Assembly: GCA_017561885.1 (NCBI GenBank)
Contig: JAFZBF010000038.1
Span: 1 to 53,358 of the forward strand
Origin: Bacteroidales bacterium
Lineage (GTDB): Bacteria; Bacteroidota; Bacteroidia; Bacteroidales; UBA932
DNA length: 53,358 bases
Direction of reading: 5' to 3'
Numbering within the stretch: position 1 is the first letter of the stretch; every line of letters begins with the position of its first letter. The notes beneath the pieces are model-generated. The model saw only the letters and a list, made by a program, of their open reading frames with translations. It had not been told where the DNA came from and ran no database searches. Shown here piece by piece: positions 7,941-15,775 of this stretch. The position numbers and the translations under genes were made by a program.

Positions 7941-8582
7941 TCAGACGAGGGTTTTCGCGAGCGCAACCGCTTCGTTGGCGTTCGCGCTGTAGCCGTCGGC
8001 ACCTATCTCTTTTGCGAAGGCTTCGCTGACAGGAGCTCCTCCGACCATCACCTTGACGCTGTCGCGCAGACCGGCTGCATCAAGGGCGGCAATGACAGAC
8101 TTCATATTGCCCATCGTGGTGGTGAGCAGGGCGGACAGGGCAAGGATGTCCGGCTTATGCTGGTTGACTGCATCTACGATCTTCTGGTCAGATGCGTCAA
8201 CACCCAGATTGATTACTTCGAATCCGCATCCCTCGAGCATCGAGGCCACGAGGTTCTTGCCGATGTCGTGCAGGTCTCCTTTTACAGTGGCGATCACAAT
8301 CTTTCCCATAGAGCTGACACCGGAGCCCTGCATCAGAGGCCTGAGCAGTTCCAGCGAGCCTTTCATGGCACGGGCTGCCATAAGCAGATTGGGAACATAG
8401 GCCTGTCCGGCTTCGAATTTGGCACCGATATCCTCCATCGCCTTGATCATATAATTGTTGACCAGTTCGCCGGGTTCGGCTCCTGCTTCAATAGCTTCCT
8501 TAGTGACTGCAACGGCGGCATTCAGGTTGCCGGCAAGTATAGCATCGTGCAATTGTTGATAATCTGCCATCGTAGTATTCAT
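7941..8582 (-). CDS. Corrinoid (B12)-binding methyl carrier protein
   Basis: This 213-residue protein has the two-part architecture of MtaC/MtbC and of the MetH cobalamin module: a helical cap at residues 1-90 and a Rossmann-like B12 domain. The histidine that replaces the lower axial ligand lies in D103-x-H105-x-x-G108 (GDLHDIGKN). It is the first gene of the long minus-strand run and is followed at 3 nt by the activation protein. It should shuttle a methyl group from an unidentified donor to the MtaA-like protein. Translation could begin at Met5 instead of Met1. Confidence 0.92.
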   Translation of the reverse strand: MNTTMADYQQLHDAILAGNLNAAVAVTKEAIEAGAEPGELVNNYMIKAMEDIGAKFEAGQAYVPNLLMAARAMKGSLELLRPLMQGSGVSSMGKIVIATVKGDLHDIGKNLVASMLEGCGFEVINLGVDASDQKIVDAVNQHKPDILALSALLTTTMGNMKSVIAALDAAGLRDSVKVMVGGAPVSEAFAKEIGADGYSANANEAVALAKTLV

Positions 8583-8628
8583 AAAGTAATTTGACTGACC
8601 AATTTACAAAAAAGATGCAGAAAATCAT

Positions 8629-8636
8629 TACATTTG
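8629..8636 (+). promoter_or_regulatory. Putative -7 element (TACATTTG) of the URO-D/TlpA unit
   Basis: TACATTTG matches the Bacteroidota housekeeping -7 consensus TAnnTTTG exactly. It lies in the 96-nt gap between the divergent corrinoid run and the URO-D gene, about 40 nt upstream of the chosen ATG at 8679. No good TTTG is seen 19-21 nt upstream, so only half the promoter is supported. A TTG codon inside this element could open the frame earlier but is not credible as a start. Confidence 0.4.
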
Positions 8637-8678
8637 AGAAAATATCCTTTCTGTACAACCTTTATCAATTCTCAAATA

Positions 8679-9740
8679 ATGAATTCAGAACAAATAAAGC
8701 TGATTGAAGAGACCTTGGACCACAAGAATTCCAAGATTCCCGTTGCACTCATAGCCGACAGCCCCTGGATTCCGGGTTACTGCGGACATACATTCATCGA
8801 CTATTACGCCAACACACAGTTGTTCATCGAAGATAACAAGAAAATCACCAGGGATTTCCCGGAGGCTATCTTCATCCCCGGATGGTGGGTTGAATACGGT
8901 ATGACGGCAGAGCCTTCAGGCTTCGGCTGCTCATTGTGCTTCTATGACGACAACCTGCCCCACCTGCGTCCTCTGACAGAAGACCTCGACAAGGCCCGCG
9001 AAGTGTTCGGGAACATCCACACTCCGGATCCTCTCGTGGACGGCGTAATGCCCCTGCTGCTGAACCAGCAGAGAATATATAAGCCGATAATGGAGGCTCA
9101 GGGCGAGGAGGTGTATATGGTGTGCGCCCGCGGTCCCTTCACAGTGGCTTCACATATGTTCACGGTCACCCAGCTGCTGATGCTCATGATGATGGACCCC
9201 GACACTGCATCAGTCCTGCTTGAAAAGACCACAAAGATGGTGATCGACTGGCTCAACGCCCAGCTGGAGAACGTCAAGACGGCCAAGGCTATCATGGTGC
9301 TTGACGACGTGTGCGGCTACTTCAGCCCTGAAGATTTCCAGACCCTCTGCCAGCCTTATATGCAGAGAGTATTCGACGCCTTCCCGGGCTACCGTCACTT
9401 CTTCCACAACGACTTCACCTCTAATTCTTGCTACTCTCACCTCGAGGAGATGGGCGTGGATGCTTTCAATTTCACCCATATGGAAGACATCGCAGCCAGC
9501 CGCAAGCTCGCCGGCAAGAAAGTCGTTCTGATGGGCAACGTTCCGCCGATGCTGCTTGTCAACGACACTCCGGACAACGTCTATAAGGCCACCAAGGAAA
9601 TCGTTGAGATATATATAGCCGAAAACGGAAGCCACCACGGCCTGCTCCTCAGCACAGGAGGCGGACTGCCGATGGGTGCAAAGAAGGAGAATATCGACGC
9701 ACTGATCGCCGCCGTACGCGACATCAACAAGACTCTGTAG
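8679..9740 (+). CDS. URO-D superfamily protein, probable corrinoid-linked methyltransferase
   Basis: The 353-residue protein has the uroporphyrinogen decarboxylase/MtaA fold but is divergent. Where MtaA proteins have H-x-C it has H-N-D (FFHNDF), and the C-terminal Cys is replaced within STGGGLPMG, so thiol-binding zinc ligands are missing. The HemE N-terminal Arg motif is also absent, so heme synthesis is unlikely. It is divergently transcribed from the corrinoid run and may be the substrate-specific methyltransferase of that system. ATG 8679 was chosen because the upstream TTG at 8634 overlaps a -7 element. The tlpA-like gene follows after 2 nt. Confidence 0.8.
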   Translation: MNSEQIKLIEETLDHKNSKIPVALIADSPWIPGYCGHTFIDYYANTQLFIEDNKKITRDFPEAIFIPGWWVEYGMTAEPSGFGCSLCFYDDNLPHLRPLTEDLDKAREVFGNIHTPDPLVDGVMPLLLNQQRIYKPIMEAQGEEVYMVCARGPFTVASHMFTVTQLLMLMMMDPDTASVLLEKTTKMVIDWLNAQLENVKTAKAIMVLDDVCGYFSPEDFQTLCQPYMQRVFDAFPGYRHFFHNDFTSNSCYSHLEEMGVDAFNFTHMEDIAASRKLAGKKVVLMGNVPPMLLVNDTPDNVYKATKEIVEIYIAENGSHHGLLLSTGGGLPMGAKKENIDALIAAVRDINKTL

Positions 9741-9742
9741 CC

Positions 9743-10246
9743 ATGAAAAAAATATTCGCACTGATCATTGCCGCTGTGTTATGCAGCGGCATTGCTCTTT
9801 CTGCTCAGGATATGAGCGCCGTAATCAAGGCGGGGAAAAAAGCCCCTGCCTTCAAGCTCCCCACTCCCGAAGGGAAGATGGTTTCGCTCGGCGACTTCAA
9901 GGGAAAGTTCGTCGTGATAGATTTCTGGGCTTCGTGGTGCCCGGACTGCCGCAAGGAGAATCCCGATCTTGTGAAACTCTACTCGAAATATTCTCCCAAG
10001 GGCGTGGCTTTCGTCGGCGTATCTTTCGACACAGACCGCGATGCCTGGCTCAAGGGCATAGAAAACGACTCCCTGAGATGGACGCAGGTCAGCTCCCTGA
10101 AGCAATGGAAGGAGACCCAGATATCCAAGGACTACGGGATCAACTGGATTCCGACTTTCTATCTGATCAACAAGAAGGGCCGGGTCATCGGCGCCTTCAT
10201 CACTGCGGACGCGCTGGAAAACGCGCTTGAGAAACTGGCGTTCTAA
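9743..10246 (+). CDS. Secreted TlpA/ResA-like thioredoxin
   Basis: The product is a 167-residue thioredoxin-fold protein with an N-terminal signal peptide (hydrophobic to about residue 20, cleavage after LSA). The redox motif is WCPDC within FWASWCPDCRKE, and the cis-Pro segment is WIPTFYLI. Proteins of this kind reduce disulfides or act as peroxiredoxin-like reductases in the periplasm. It begins 2 nt after the URO-D gene, so the two are co-transcribed. Its stop codon directly abuts the stop of the convergent GH10 gene, with no spacer. Confidence 0.92.
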   Translation: MKKIFALIIAAVLCSGIALSAQDMSAVIKAGKKAPAFKLPTPEGKMVSLGDFKGKFVVIDFWASWCPDCRKENPDLVKLYSKYSPKGVAFVGVSFDTDRDAWLKGIENDSLRWTQVSSLKQWKETQISKDYGINWIPTFYLINKKGRVIGAFITADALENALEKLAF

Positions 10247-11410
10247 CTACTCGGCTGTCTTGGGCTCCGGAATGGCCAGCACTTTGGCCAGGGCCTTGTG
10301 CGGAGTGAGGTCGCGCTTGAACAGCAGCGGATAGTTTGTCCTGCCGCTTATGGGCGAGCCGTTCTTCCAGGATGCTCCGTCGTGGAGTCCCCAGAAGGTG
10401 ACGCGGTCTATCTGGTCGCGGTGGTCGTAGAATATCCTGAACAGCTGTTCATACCTGTCTGCCAGCTGGGTTTCAACTTCTTCGGGCAGACCGTCCTTGT
10501 AGGGATCCAGGAACTCTTCGAATTCCTCGAGCTGGAACTGCGGATCCTGGAGCGAGCGGCCGATGACCTGGCCTTCCTTTGATATCGGGAGCACGTCAAC
10601 GTCGAGTTCGGTAATCATCACCTTGACACCGAGTGCAGCAAGCTGTTCGATGGCGCTTTCGATGTACTCCGTCTTGGGATAGTTGAGTCCCCAGTGAGCC
10701 TGTATGCCGACACCGTCCACCCTGAGGCCGTCAGCGCGCAACCTGCGGACGAGGTTGATGACGCCTTCGAGCTTTGAAGGACGCCATACGTTGAATTCGT
10801 TATAGTATAATTCTGTGTTTTCTGGAGCATATTCGTTTGCGAACTGGAAAGCCAGCCTGGCGACTTCATAACCGTCGCCTCCGAAAGCTTTCACCCAGCC
10901 GAGGTCGCGGAAACCGCCGTCCTCTGCCACTATCTCATTCACTACGTCCCAGGCATCCACTTTTCCTGCAAAATGTGTAACCACTGTCTCGATGTAGCTC
11001 CTGAGTGTTTCCACAAGTTCCTCGCGGCTCTTCGGCGTGCCGTCGGGCCTTGTCCAGAAGAATTCCGGAGTCTGGTTGTGCCAGCACAGAGTATGGCCGA
11101 GCACGAACATTCCATGTTCCCTGCCGAATTCGCAATACGAGTCTGCCGGACCGAAGTTCCAGACTTCAGGGCCGGGATGCAGCGACTCGGGTTTCATCGC
11201 ATTGTCGGGAGAAATTGCGTTGAAATGGGTTAAGAGAAGCTCGGTAGCCTCAGGGTTGCGGCCGTTAACCATAAAGGGATTGATCGCACATCCCATCTTG
11301 AAGCTGCCGTCATAGGCTTCTTTCAGAGATACGGCTTTATGGCCCATCTGTTCACACGAAACAGCAACGATGCATACGAATGCAAGAAGAAAAATGGATT
11401 TTGCCTTCAT
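10247..11410 (-). CDS. GH10 endo-beta-1,4-xylanase lipoprotein
   Basis: A glycoside hydrolase family 10 enzyme that cleaves xylan backbones by a retaining mechanism. Met at 11410 gives a 387-residue protein with a lipoprotein signal peptide (lipobox ending AVSC, Cys19), so it is membrane anchored, probably in the outer membrane. The acid/base is E159 in WDVVNE and the nucleophile is E269 in ITELDVD; the HTLCWHNQTP block is typical. An upstream in-frame Met seven codons earlier would weaken the signal peptide. It stands alone, with no SusC/D genes beside it. The xylan-linked esterases and GH3 are 35 kb away. Confidence 0.95.
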   Translation of the reverse strand: MKAKSIFLLAFVCIVAVSCEQMGHKAVSLKEAYDGSFKMGCAINPFMVNGRNPEATELLLTHFNAISPDNAMKPESLHPGPEVWNFGPADSYCEFGREHGMFVLGHTLCWHNQTPEFFWTRPDGTPKSREELVETLRSYIETVVTHFAGKVDAWDVVNEIVAEDGGFRDLGWVKAFGGDGYEVARLAFQFANEYAPENTELYYNEFNVWRPSKLEGVINLVRRLRADGLRVDGVGIQAHWGLNYPKTEYIESAIEQLAALGVKVMITELDVDVLPISKEGQVIGRSLQDPQFQLEEFEEFLDPYKDGLPEEVETQLADRYEQLFRIFYDHRDQIDRVTFWGLHDGASWKNGSPISGRTNYPLLFKRDLTPHKALAKVLAIPEPKTAE

Positions 11411-11476
11411 ATCAAATGGATTTTTGCACAAATATAGTCAGAATCCGCTACAATAGATACTCGTGGCGGTCAAGGC

Positions 11477-11878
11477 TTATGCAAAACGCAAGGCTGTCAG
11501 TTCTCGCGCAAAACGCTCGACACCTTTCTGTATCTTGTCAATTGTCTTGCGGGTCGGCTTGCGGCGACCGTGAAGATAGTGGCCAAGCTGAGTCTGGTTT
11601 ACTCCTGTTATCACTTCCAGACCCGCAAGGCTGAACGTTTTGCCATAGGCTTCAAGAAAGCTGGCGGTATCGTAGTAAAATTCATATTCCACCTCTTCGA
11701 AATACTTACCCATCGAATGATATAACTCACGGACTTCTCTGTAAGCGGCATTGAAATCATCTATGGCTTCTTCGACTGTCTGTCCCTCGCCAAGACAACT
11801 GTAGTCCAATGGAGTATCATCCATATAGGCCGAGAATTCATCTTTTCCTTTTTCAATAAAAACTCTTACTTTCTTCAT
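11477..11878 (-). CDS. hicB: HicB-family antitoxin with C-terminal HTH
   Basis: The 133-residue protein has a HicB N-terminal degraded RNase-H-like domain (residues 1-60, including the GQTVEEAIDDF segment) and a C-terminal Cro/CI-type helix-turn-helix (about 85-125, with GVNQTQLGHYLHGRRKPT). HicB antitoxins bind and inhibit HicA and repress their own promoter through the HTH. The start overlaps the hicA stop by 4 nt. A palindrome overlapping the promoter upstream of hicA is the likely operator. Confidence 0.9.
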   Translation of the reverse strand: MKKVRVFIEKGKDEFSAYMDDTPLDYSCLGEGQTVEEAIDDFNAAYREVRELYHSMGKYFEEVEYEFYYDTASFLEAYGKTFSLAGLEVITGVNQTQLGHYLHGRRKPTRKTIDKIQKGVERFARELTALRFA

Positions 11879-12057
11879 TTCAGTCCGGACTGTTTCAGTA
11901 TTTTATTCAATGTATTCGGGTTCACTTCATGGGAATCGTGATGTCCCGTGACAAATGTGCGTCCCGTTATCGGGCTATACCATATGGGATGGTCATTATT
12001 CCCAATGAGATAACACCCGGCACGGCGCAGCTTCCTTTCCAATTCACTGTATTTCAT
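11875..12057 (-). CDS. hicA: HicA-family mRNA interferase toxin
   Basis: A 60-residue dsRBD-like HicA toxin that would cleave mRNA when free of HicB. The catalytic His corresponds to H23 in NNDHPIW, at the same position as in well-studied HicA proteins. The start at 12057 was chosen over an in-frame codon 15 codons upstream because the family starts here and the promoter -7 element ends at 12060. The transcript is therefore nearly leaderless. It is the first gene of the pair, the usual hicAB order. Confidence 0.9.
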   Translation of the reverse strand: MKYSELERKLRRAGCYLIGNNDHPIWYSPITGRTFVTGHHDSHEVNPNTLNKILKQSGLK

Positions 12058-12059
12058 CG

Positions 12060-12091
12060 CAAATGTAGGAAAATTCCTACTACTTAACAAA
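12060..12091 (-). promoter_or_regulatory. hicAB promoter with overlapping palindromic operator
   Basis: On the minus strand TTTG (12088-12091), a 20-nt spacer and TACATTTG (12060-12067) form a complete Bacteroidota promoter. The spacer holds a 16-bp perfect palindrome, GTAGGAA-TT-TTCCTAC (12065-12080), that runs into the -7 element. This is where an autorepressor would block RNA polymerase, so HicB binding is a reasonable inference. The hicA ATG is only 2 nt after the -7 element. Confidence 0.75.
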
Positions 12092-12095
12092 TAAA

Positions 12096-13631
12096 CTACC
12101 ACTCGTGGCGGTCAAGATTCCGGTACTGGACGGCTTCGGAAATGGACTGCAGCGTAATATTCTCTTCTCCTGCCAGGTCGGCTATGGTTCTGGCCAGCTT
12201 CAGCACCCTGCCATACGCCCTTGCCGACAGTGCAAGCCTGTCTATCAGCTTGCAGAGGTATTCCTTCTCACGGCTCCCGATACGGCAGTATCTTGTAAGC
12301 ATTTCAGCATTCATCCTGGCGTTGGTGAACACTCCTGTTTCGTTCCTGAATCTCTCTGATTGCAGTTTCCTCGCCCTGCTCACCCTCTCCGCGATGGCAG
12401 CGCTGGGCTCCGCACCCGCATCCGCCGCCAAGTCGTCCGCAAGCACCCTGTCAACATAGATATGCATGTCCATCCTGTCCATCAAAGGGCCGGAGATCCG
12501 GCCCATATAGTTGTCCACCATAGTCTGAGTGCATCTGCACTTGCCGGACGGATCGCCGTAGTAGCCGCACGGGCACGGATTCATCGACGCCACCAGCATA
12601 AACGAACAAGGGTATTCTATCCTGTATCTGGCACGGCTGATCACAATCCTTCCGTCCTCCAGCGGCTGGCGCAGCAGGTCGAGAGTCACCTTGCTGAACT
12701 GCGCTATCTCATCCAGATAGAGCACCCCGTTATGCGCAAGCGATATTTCTCCGGGAAGGGCGTCCGGCCCGCCTCCGAGCAGAGAGACGCGGCTGGCGCT
12801 GTTGTGTGGCGTTCTGAACGGCCTAGTCCTGAGAAGGCCGTAGCTTCCAATGGACTTGCCCGCCACGGAGTATATCTTACTGGTCTCGATCGATTCTTCT
12901 GTCTCCATAGGTGGCAGGATGGACGGCAGACAACTGGCCATCAAAGTCTTGCCGCATCCGGGGCTGCCGATGAGGATGATATTGTGTCCTCCGGCGGCTG
13001 CAATCTCGAAGCCGCGCCTGGCGTGGAACTGCCCTTTTACAACACTGAAATCCGGTACTGCGTACTGTCTCGGAGTCTCGAGAGAAGCACCGGGCTGCTG
13101 CCTCATCAGGAAATCCCCGCCATCCTCTTCATCCAATATCCTGAGGACATCCGCCAGACTTCTCACTCCGTATATGTTGACACCCTCGATGTCGACAGCC
13201 TCCTTGGCTGATTCATAAGGCAGCACACAGCCGTCGTAGCCGTTGTCGCGGGCATAGACAGCCACGGGAAGGGCACCGGGGACATCCCTTATGGAGCCGT
13301 CAAGCGCCAGCTCTCCCAGGAACAGGTGATTCTGAAGCCTGGCAGGTTCCTTTTCCGTCATAGCGCAGATAAGCGTCACCGCAATTGCCAGGTCGAACGA
13401 TGACCCCTGCTTTCGGATGTCAGCAGGAGCCAGATTGATGATGATCCTCTTGCCGGGAATATGATATCCGTAGCTTCGGATGGCAGTAAGCACTCTGGTC
13501 AGGCTTTCCCTGACCGCACTGTCCGGCAAACCTACCAGCTGGATGCCAATGCCGTTGGAGATGTCGGTTTCAACCGTAATGGCAACCACTGTCAAACCCA
13601 GACAGGTTGCACAATAAGTTTTGCAAAGCAT
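12096..13631 (-). CDS. comM: ComM/YifB-family Mg-chelatase-like AAA+ ATPase
   Basis: This 511-residue protein has an N-terminal Lon-protease-like S5 fold, a central AAA+ domain with Walker A GSPGCGKT (222-229) and Walker B LYLDEI, a Cys-rich insert (PCPCGYYG then CRC) and the Mg-chelatase C-terminal domain. ComM proteins are hexameric helicases that promote branch migration during integration of transformed DNA. Length and motifs are normal. The stop lies 38 nt before hicA, a gap that holds the hicAB promoter. The 108 nt upstream of comM hold no gene and no clear complete promoter. Confidence 0.93.
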   Translation of the reverse strand: MLCKTYCATCLGLTVVAITVETDISNGIGIQLVGLPDSAVRESLTRVLTAIRSYGYHIPGKRIIINLAPADIRKQGSSFDLAIAVTLICAMTEKEPARLQNHLFLGELALDGSIRDVPGALPVAVYARDNGYDGCVLPYESAKEAVDIEGVNIYGVRSLADVLRILDEEDGGDFLMRQQPGASLETPRQYAVPDFSVVKGQFHARRGFEIAAAGGHNIILIGSPGCGKTLMASCLPSILPPMETEESIETSKIYSVAGKSIGSYGLLRTRPFRTPHNSASRVSLLGGGPDALPGEISLAHNGVLYLDEIAQFSKVTLDLLRQPLEDGRIVISRARYRIEYPCSFMLVASMNPCPCGYYGDPSGKCRCTQTMVDNYMGRISGPLMDRMDMHIYVDRVLADDLAADAGAEPSAAIAERVSRARKLQSERFRNETGVFTNARMNAEMLTRYCRIGSREKEYLCKLIDRLALSARAYGRVLKLARTIADLAGEENITLQSISEAVQYRNLDRHEW

Positions 13632-13739
13632 ATCGTTTTTGCACTAAGGTAGCGAGACAGAGCCGCCTGCAACTACAACAAAAACCGAATGCTATGCGAT
13701 TTTTCCAAATACGGAAACAGAAATGAAAATCAATATTCT

Positions 13740-14600
13740 CTAATCGTAGTCCGGCATAGCGCCGCTGCGAGAGCAGACAAATGCGGAGATACGGTTGGCA
13801 AGGCTGTGACAGTCGGCCAAAGAGTCGCCGCGGAGATATGCATAGACAAATGCGGCCGTGAAAGAATCACCGGCACCGACAGTATCGGCGATTTCAACTT
13901 CAGGACAGGCCAGGCTGTATGTTTCCTCCATAGTGATAACCTCGCTGCCCTCGGCACCCTTTGTGAGAATCACCAGACGCAGTCCGTAGCACTCGATGAA
14001 AATCCTGCAGATGGCTTCGTATTCACCTTCCATTCCGAACATCTCCCCGACAATGGCTATCTCCTCGTCATTTATCTTCAGGATGTCGGCCACCTTGAGA
14101 GATTCTTCTATGATTTCGCGGCTGTAGAAATGCTGCCGCAGGTTGATGTCATACACCTTCAGACTGTCTTCGGGCATATCTGAGATAAATTGCATCACCG
14201 TAGCCCTCGTCACAGGATTCCTCTGCGCAAGTGTGCCGAAGCACACAGCTGCCGCCTGCGAAGCCAGAGTTTTCATCTCGGCCGTATACGGCACATTGTC
14301 CCAGGCCACATCCTCGATAATAGTGTATTCCGGCACTCCGCGCTCATCCAGCGCCACCTTTACAACCCCGGTAGGATAATCCACCTCGGGCAGAACAGCC
14401 TCGAGTTTCTTGGAAGCAAGGATTGCCTTTACTTCTTCACCCAGGCTGTCCTTGCCGATTGCGCTGACAGCCACACCCCGGCCACCCAGACGGCAAACGT
14501 GATAAGCGAAATTTGCAGGCGCACCACCCAGCTGGGCGCCGGAAGGGAGCAGGTCGAAAAGAATTTCGCCAAGTCCTACTATCGGTCTATCTTCTTTCAT
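13740..14600 (-). CDS. PfkB-family sugar kinase, probable fructokinase
   Basis: The 286-residue ribokinase-like enzyme has the anion-hole motif DTVGAGDSF with catalytic Asp D245 and the N-terminal substrate motif GGAPANFAYH (25-34). PfkB kinases phosphorylate sugars or nucleosides. Fructose is the likely substrate because the gene follows a sugar permease (sharing one base at 14600) and a GH32 fructan hydrolase in the same operon. It would deliver fructose 6-phosphate to glycolysis. Specificity is inferred from context. Confidence 0.88.
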   Translation of the reverse strand: MKEDRPIVGLGEILFDLLPSGAQLGGAPANFAYHVCRLGGRGVAVSAIGKDSLGEEVKAILASKKLEAVLPEVDYPTGVVKVALDERGVPEYTIIEDVAWDNVPYTAEMKTLASQAAAVCFGTLAQRNPVTRATVMQFISDMPEDSLKVYDINLRQHFYSREIIEESLKVADILKINDEEIAIVGEMFGMEGEYEAICRIFIECYGLRLVILTKGAEGSEVITMEETYSLACPEVEIADTVGAGDSFTAAFVYAYLRGDSLADCHSLANRISAFVCSRSGAMPDYD

Positions 14601-15775
14601 CAGGCTTTTTCAATTTTAAGGAATCTGTATGCCAGGTATATCATATAGATGACTCCCAGGCTGATGACCAGCACTGAACCGACCTGAGAGCCGAAGGCAT
14701 CGGAGAGCGCACCCATCAGGATGGGGAAAATCGTACCGCCGATCAGGCCCATTATCATAAGGCCCGACATTTCGTTCTTGCGCTCAGGCATAAACAGCAG
14801 AGCCTTGGAGAAAATCATCGAGAACATATTCGAGTTGCCGTAGCCCACAAGCGCGATTGCGGCATAAATGCCGAGTTTGGTGTGGCATACGAACAGGCCT
14901 ATCATAGAGAGCACCATCAGCAGCGTGCTCAAGGCGAAGAACTTGCGGAGGTCCCAGCGCGCCAGGATGAGAGAGCCGGTGAGGCATCCGATTGTCCTGA
15001 ACAGGAAATACACGCTGGTGGCGATGGCGGCCTCGGTAAGAGGTATACCGAGCCTCTCCATAAGAATCTTCGGGGCACAGGTGTTCACACCTACGTCGAT
15101 GCCGACGTGCGCAACGATACCGAAGAAAAGCATCAGCACGGTCGGGATGCCCAGAAGTTTGAGCACATCCCTGAATTTCGACGTCTTCTCGGACGGAGCG
15201 TCCTCCTCGATCTTCGTGAGCCATACGTATAGGGTTGCTATCACGCCGATCACCAGGAAAGTGCCGTACAAGATCCTCCAGTTGCCCAGGCGCACTGCAG
15301 CCCAGCTGGCGATGAGCGGGGCGCTGAACGATGCAATCGCCTTGACAAACTGCCCGAAAGTTAGGGAGCTGGCAAGCTTGTCACCCTTCACCACACAGGA
15401 GATCAGCGGGTTCAGAGACACCTGCATCAGCGTGTTGCCGATTCCGAGCAGGCAGAACGAAGCCAGCATCACCGGATAATTGTAGCCGAGCAGAGGCAGC
15501 ACGAGGGCCAGAGCCGTCACGATGAGGCTGAGCACTACGGTCTTTCTCTTTCCGATGCGGTTCATCAGAAGACTCGTCGGAACCGACAGGAAGAAGAACC
15601 ACAGGAACACCATCGACGGAAGGAAATTGGCCATCGTGTCGCTCAGGTTGAAGTCCGCCTTGACATAGTTGGTAGCCGTTCCCACCATATCCACGAATCC
15701 CATCGCGAAGAACGCGAACATTATGGGAACCAGCTTGCTGATATTGCTTTTCTTGTTTTCCATATCTTTTATCAT
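14600..15775 (-). CDS. MFS sugar permease (FucP/fructose-type)
   Basis: A 391-residue major facilitator superfamily permease with about twelve hydrophobic segments. The N-terminal MFAFFAMGFVDMVG, the cytoplasmic RIGKRKT loop after TM2 and the SCVVKGDK region resemble FucP-like sugar/proton symporters. It overlaps GH32 by 4 nt and pfkB by 1 nt, so it most likely imports fructose or small fructo-oligosaccharides released by GH32. Met at 15763 is an alternative start; 15775 keeps the ATGA overlap typical of this genome. Confidence 0.85.
   Translation of the reverse strand: MIKDMENKKSNISKLVPIMFAFFAMGFVDMVGTATNYVKADFNLSDTMANFLPSMVFLWFFFLSVPTSLLMNRIGKRKTVVLSLIVTALALVLPLLGYNYPVMLASFCLLGIGNTLMQVSLNPLISCVVKGDKLASSLTFGQFVKAIASFSAPLIASWAAVRLGNWRILYGTFLVIGVIATLYVWLTKIEEDAPSEKTSKFRDVLKLLGIPTVLMLFFGIVAHVGIDVGVNTCAPKILMERLGIPLTEAAIATSVYFLFRTIGCLTGSLILARWDLRKFFALSTLLMVLSMIGLFVCHTKLGIYAAIALVGYGNSNMFSMIFSKALLFMPERKNEMSGLMIMGLIGGTIFPILMGALSDAFGSQVGSVLVISLGVIYMIYLAYRFLKIEKA

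Noticed and set aside
8634..8678. TTG start of the URO-D protein 15 codons upstream
   Set aside because: The TTG lies within a -7 promoter element, so it would not be transcribed. The ATG at 8679 fits the family start.
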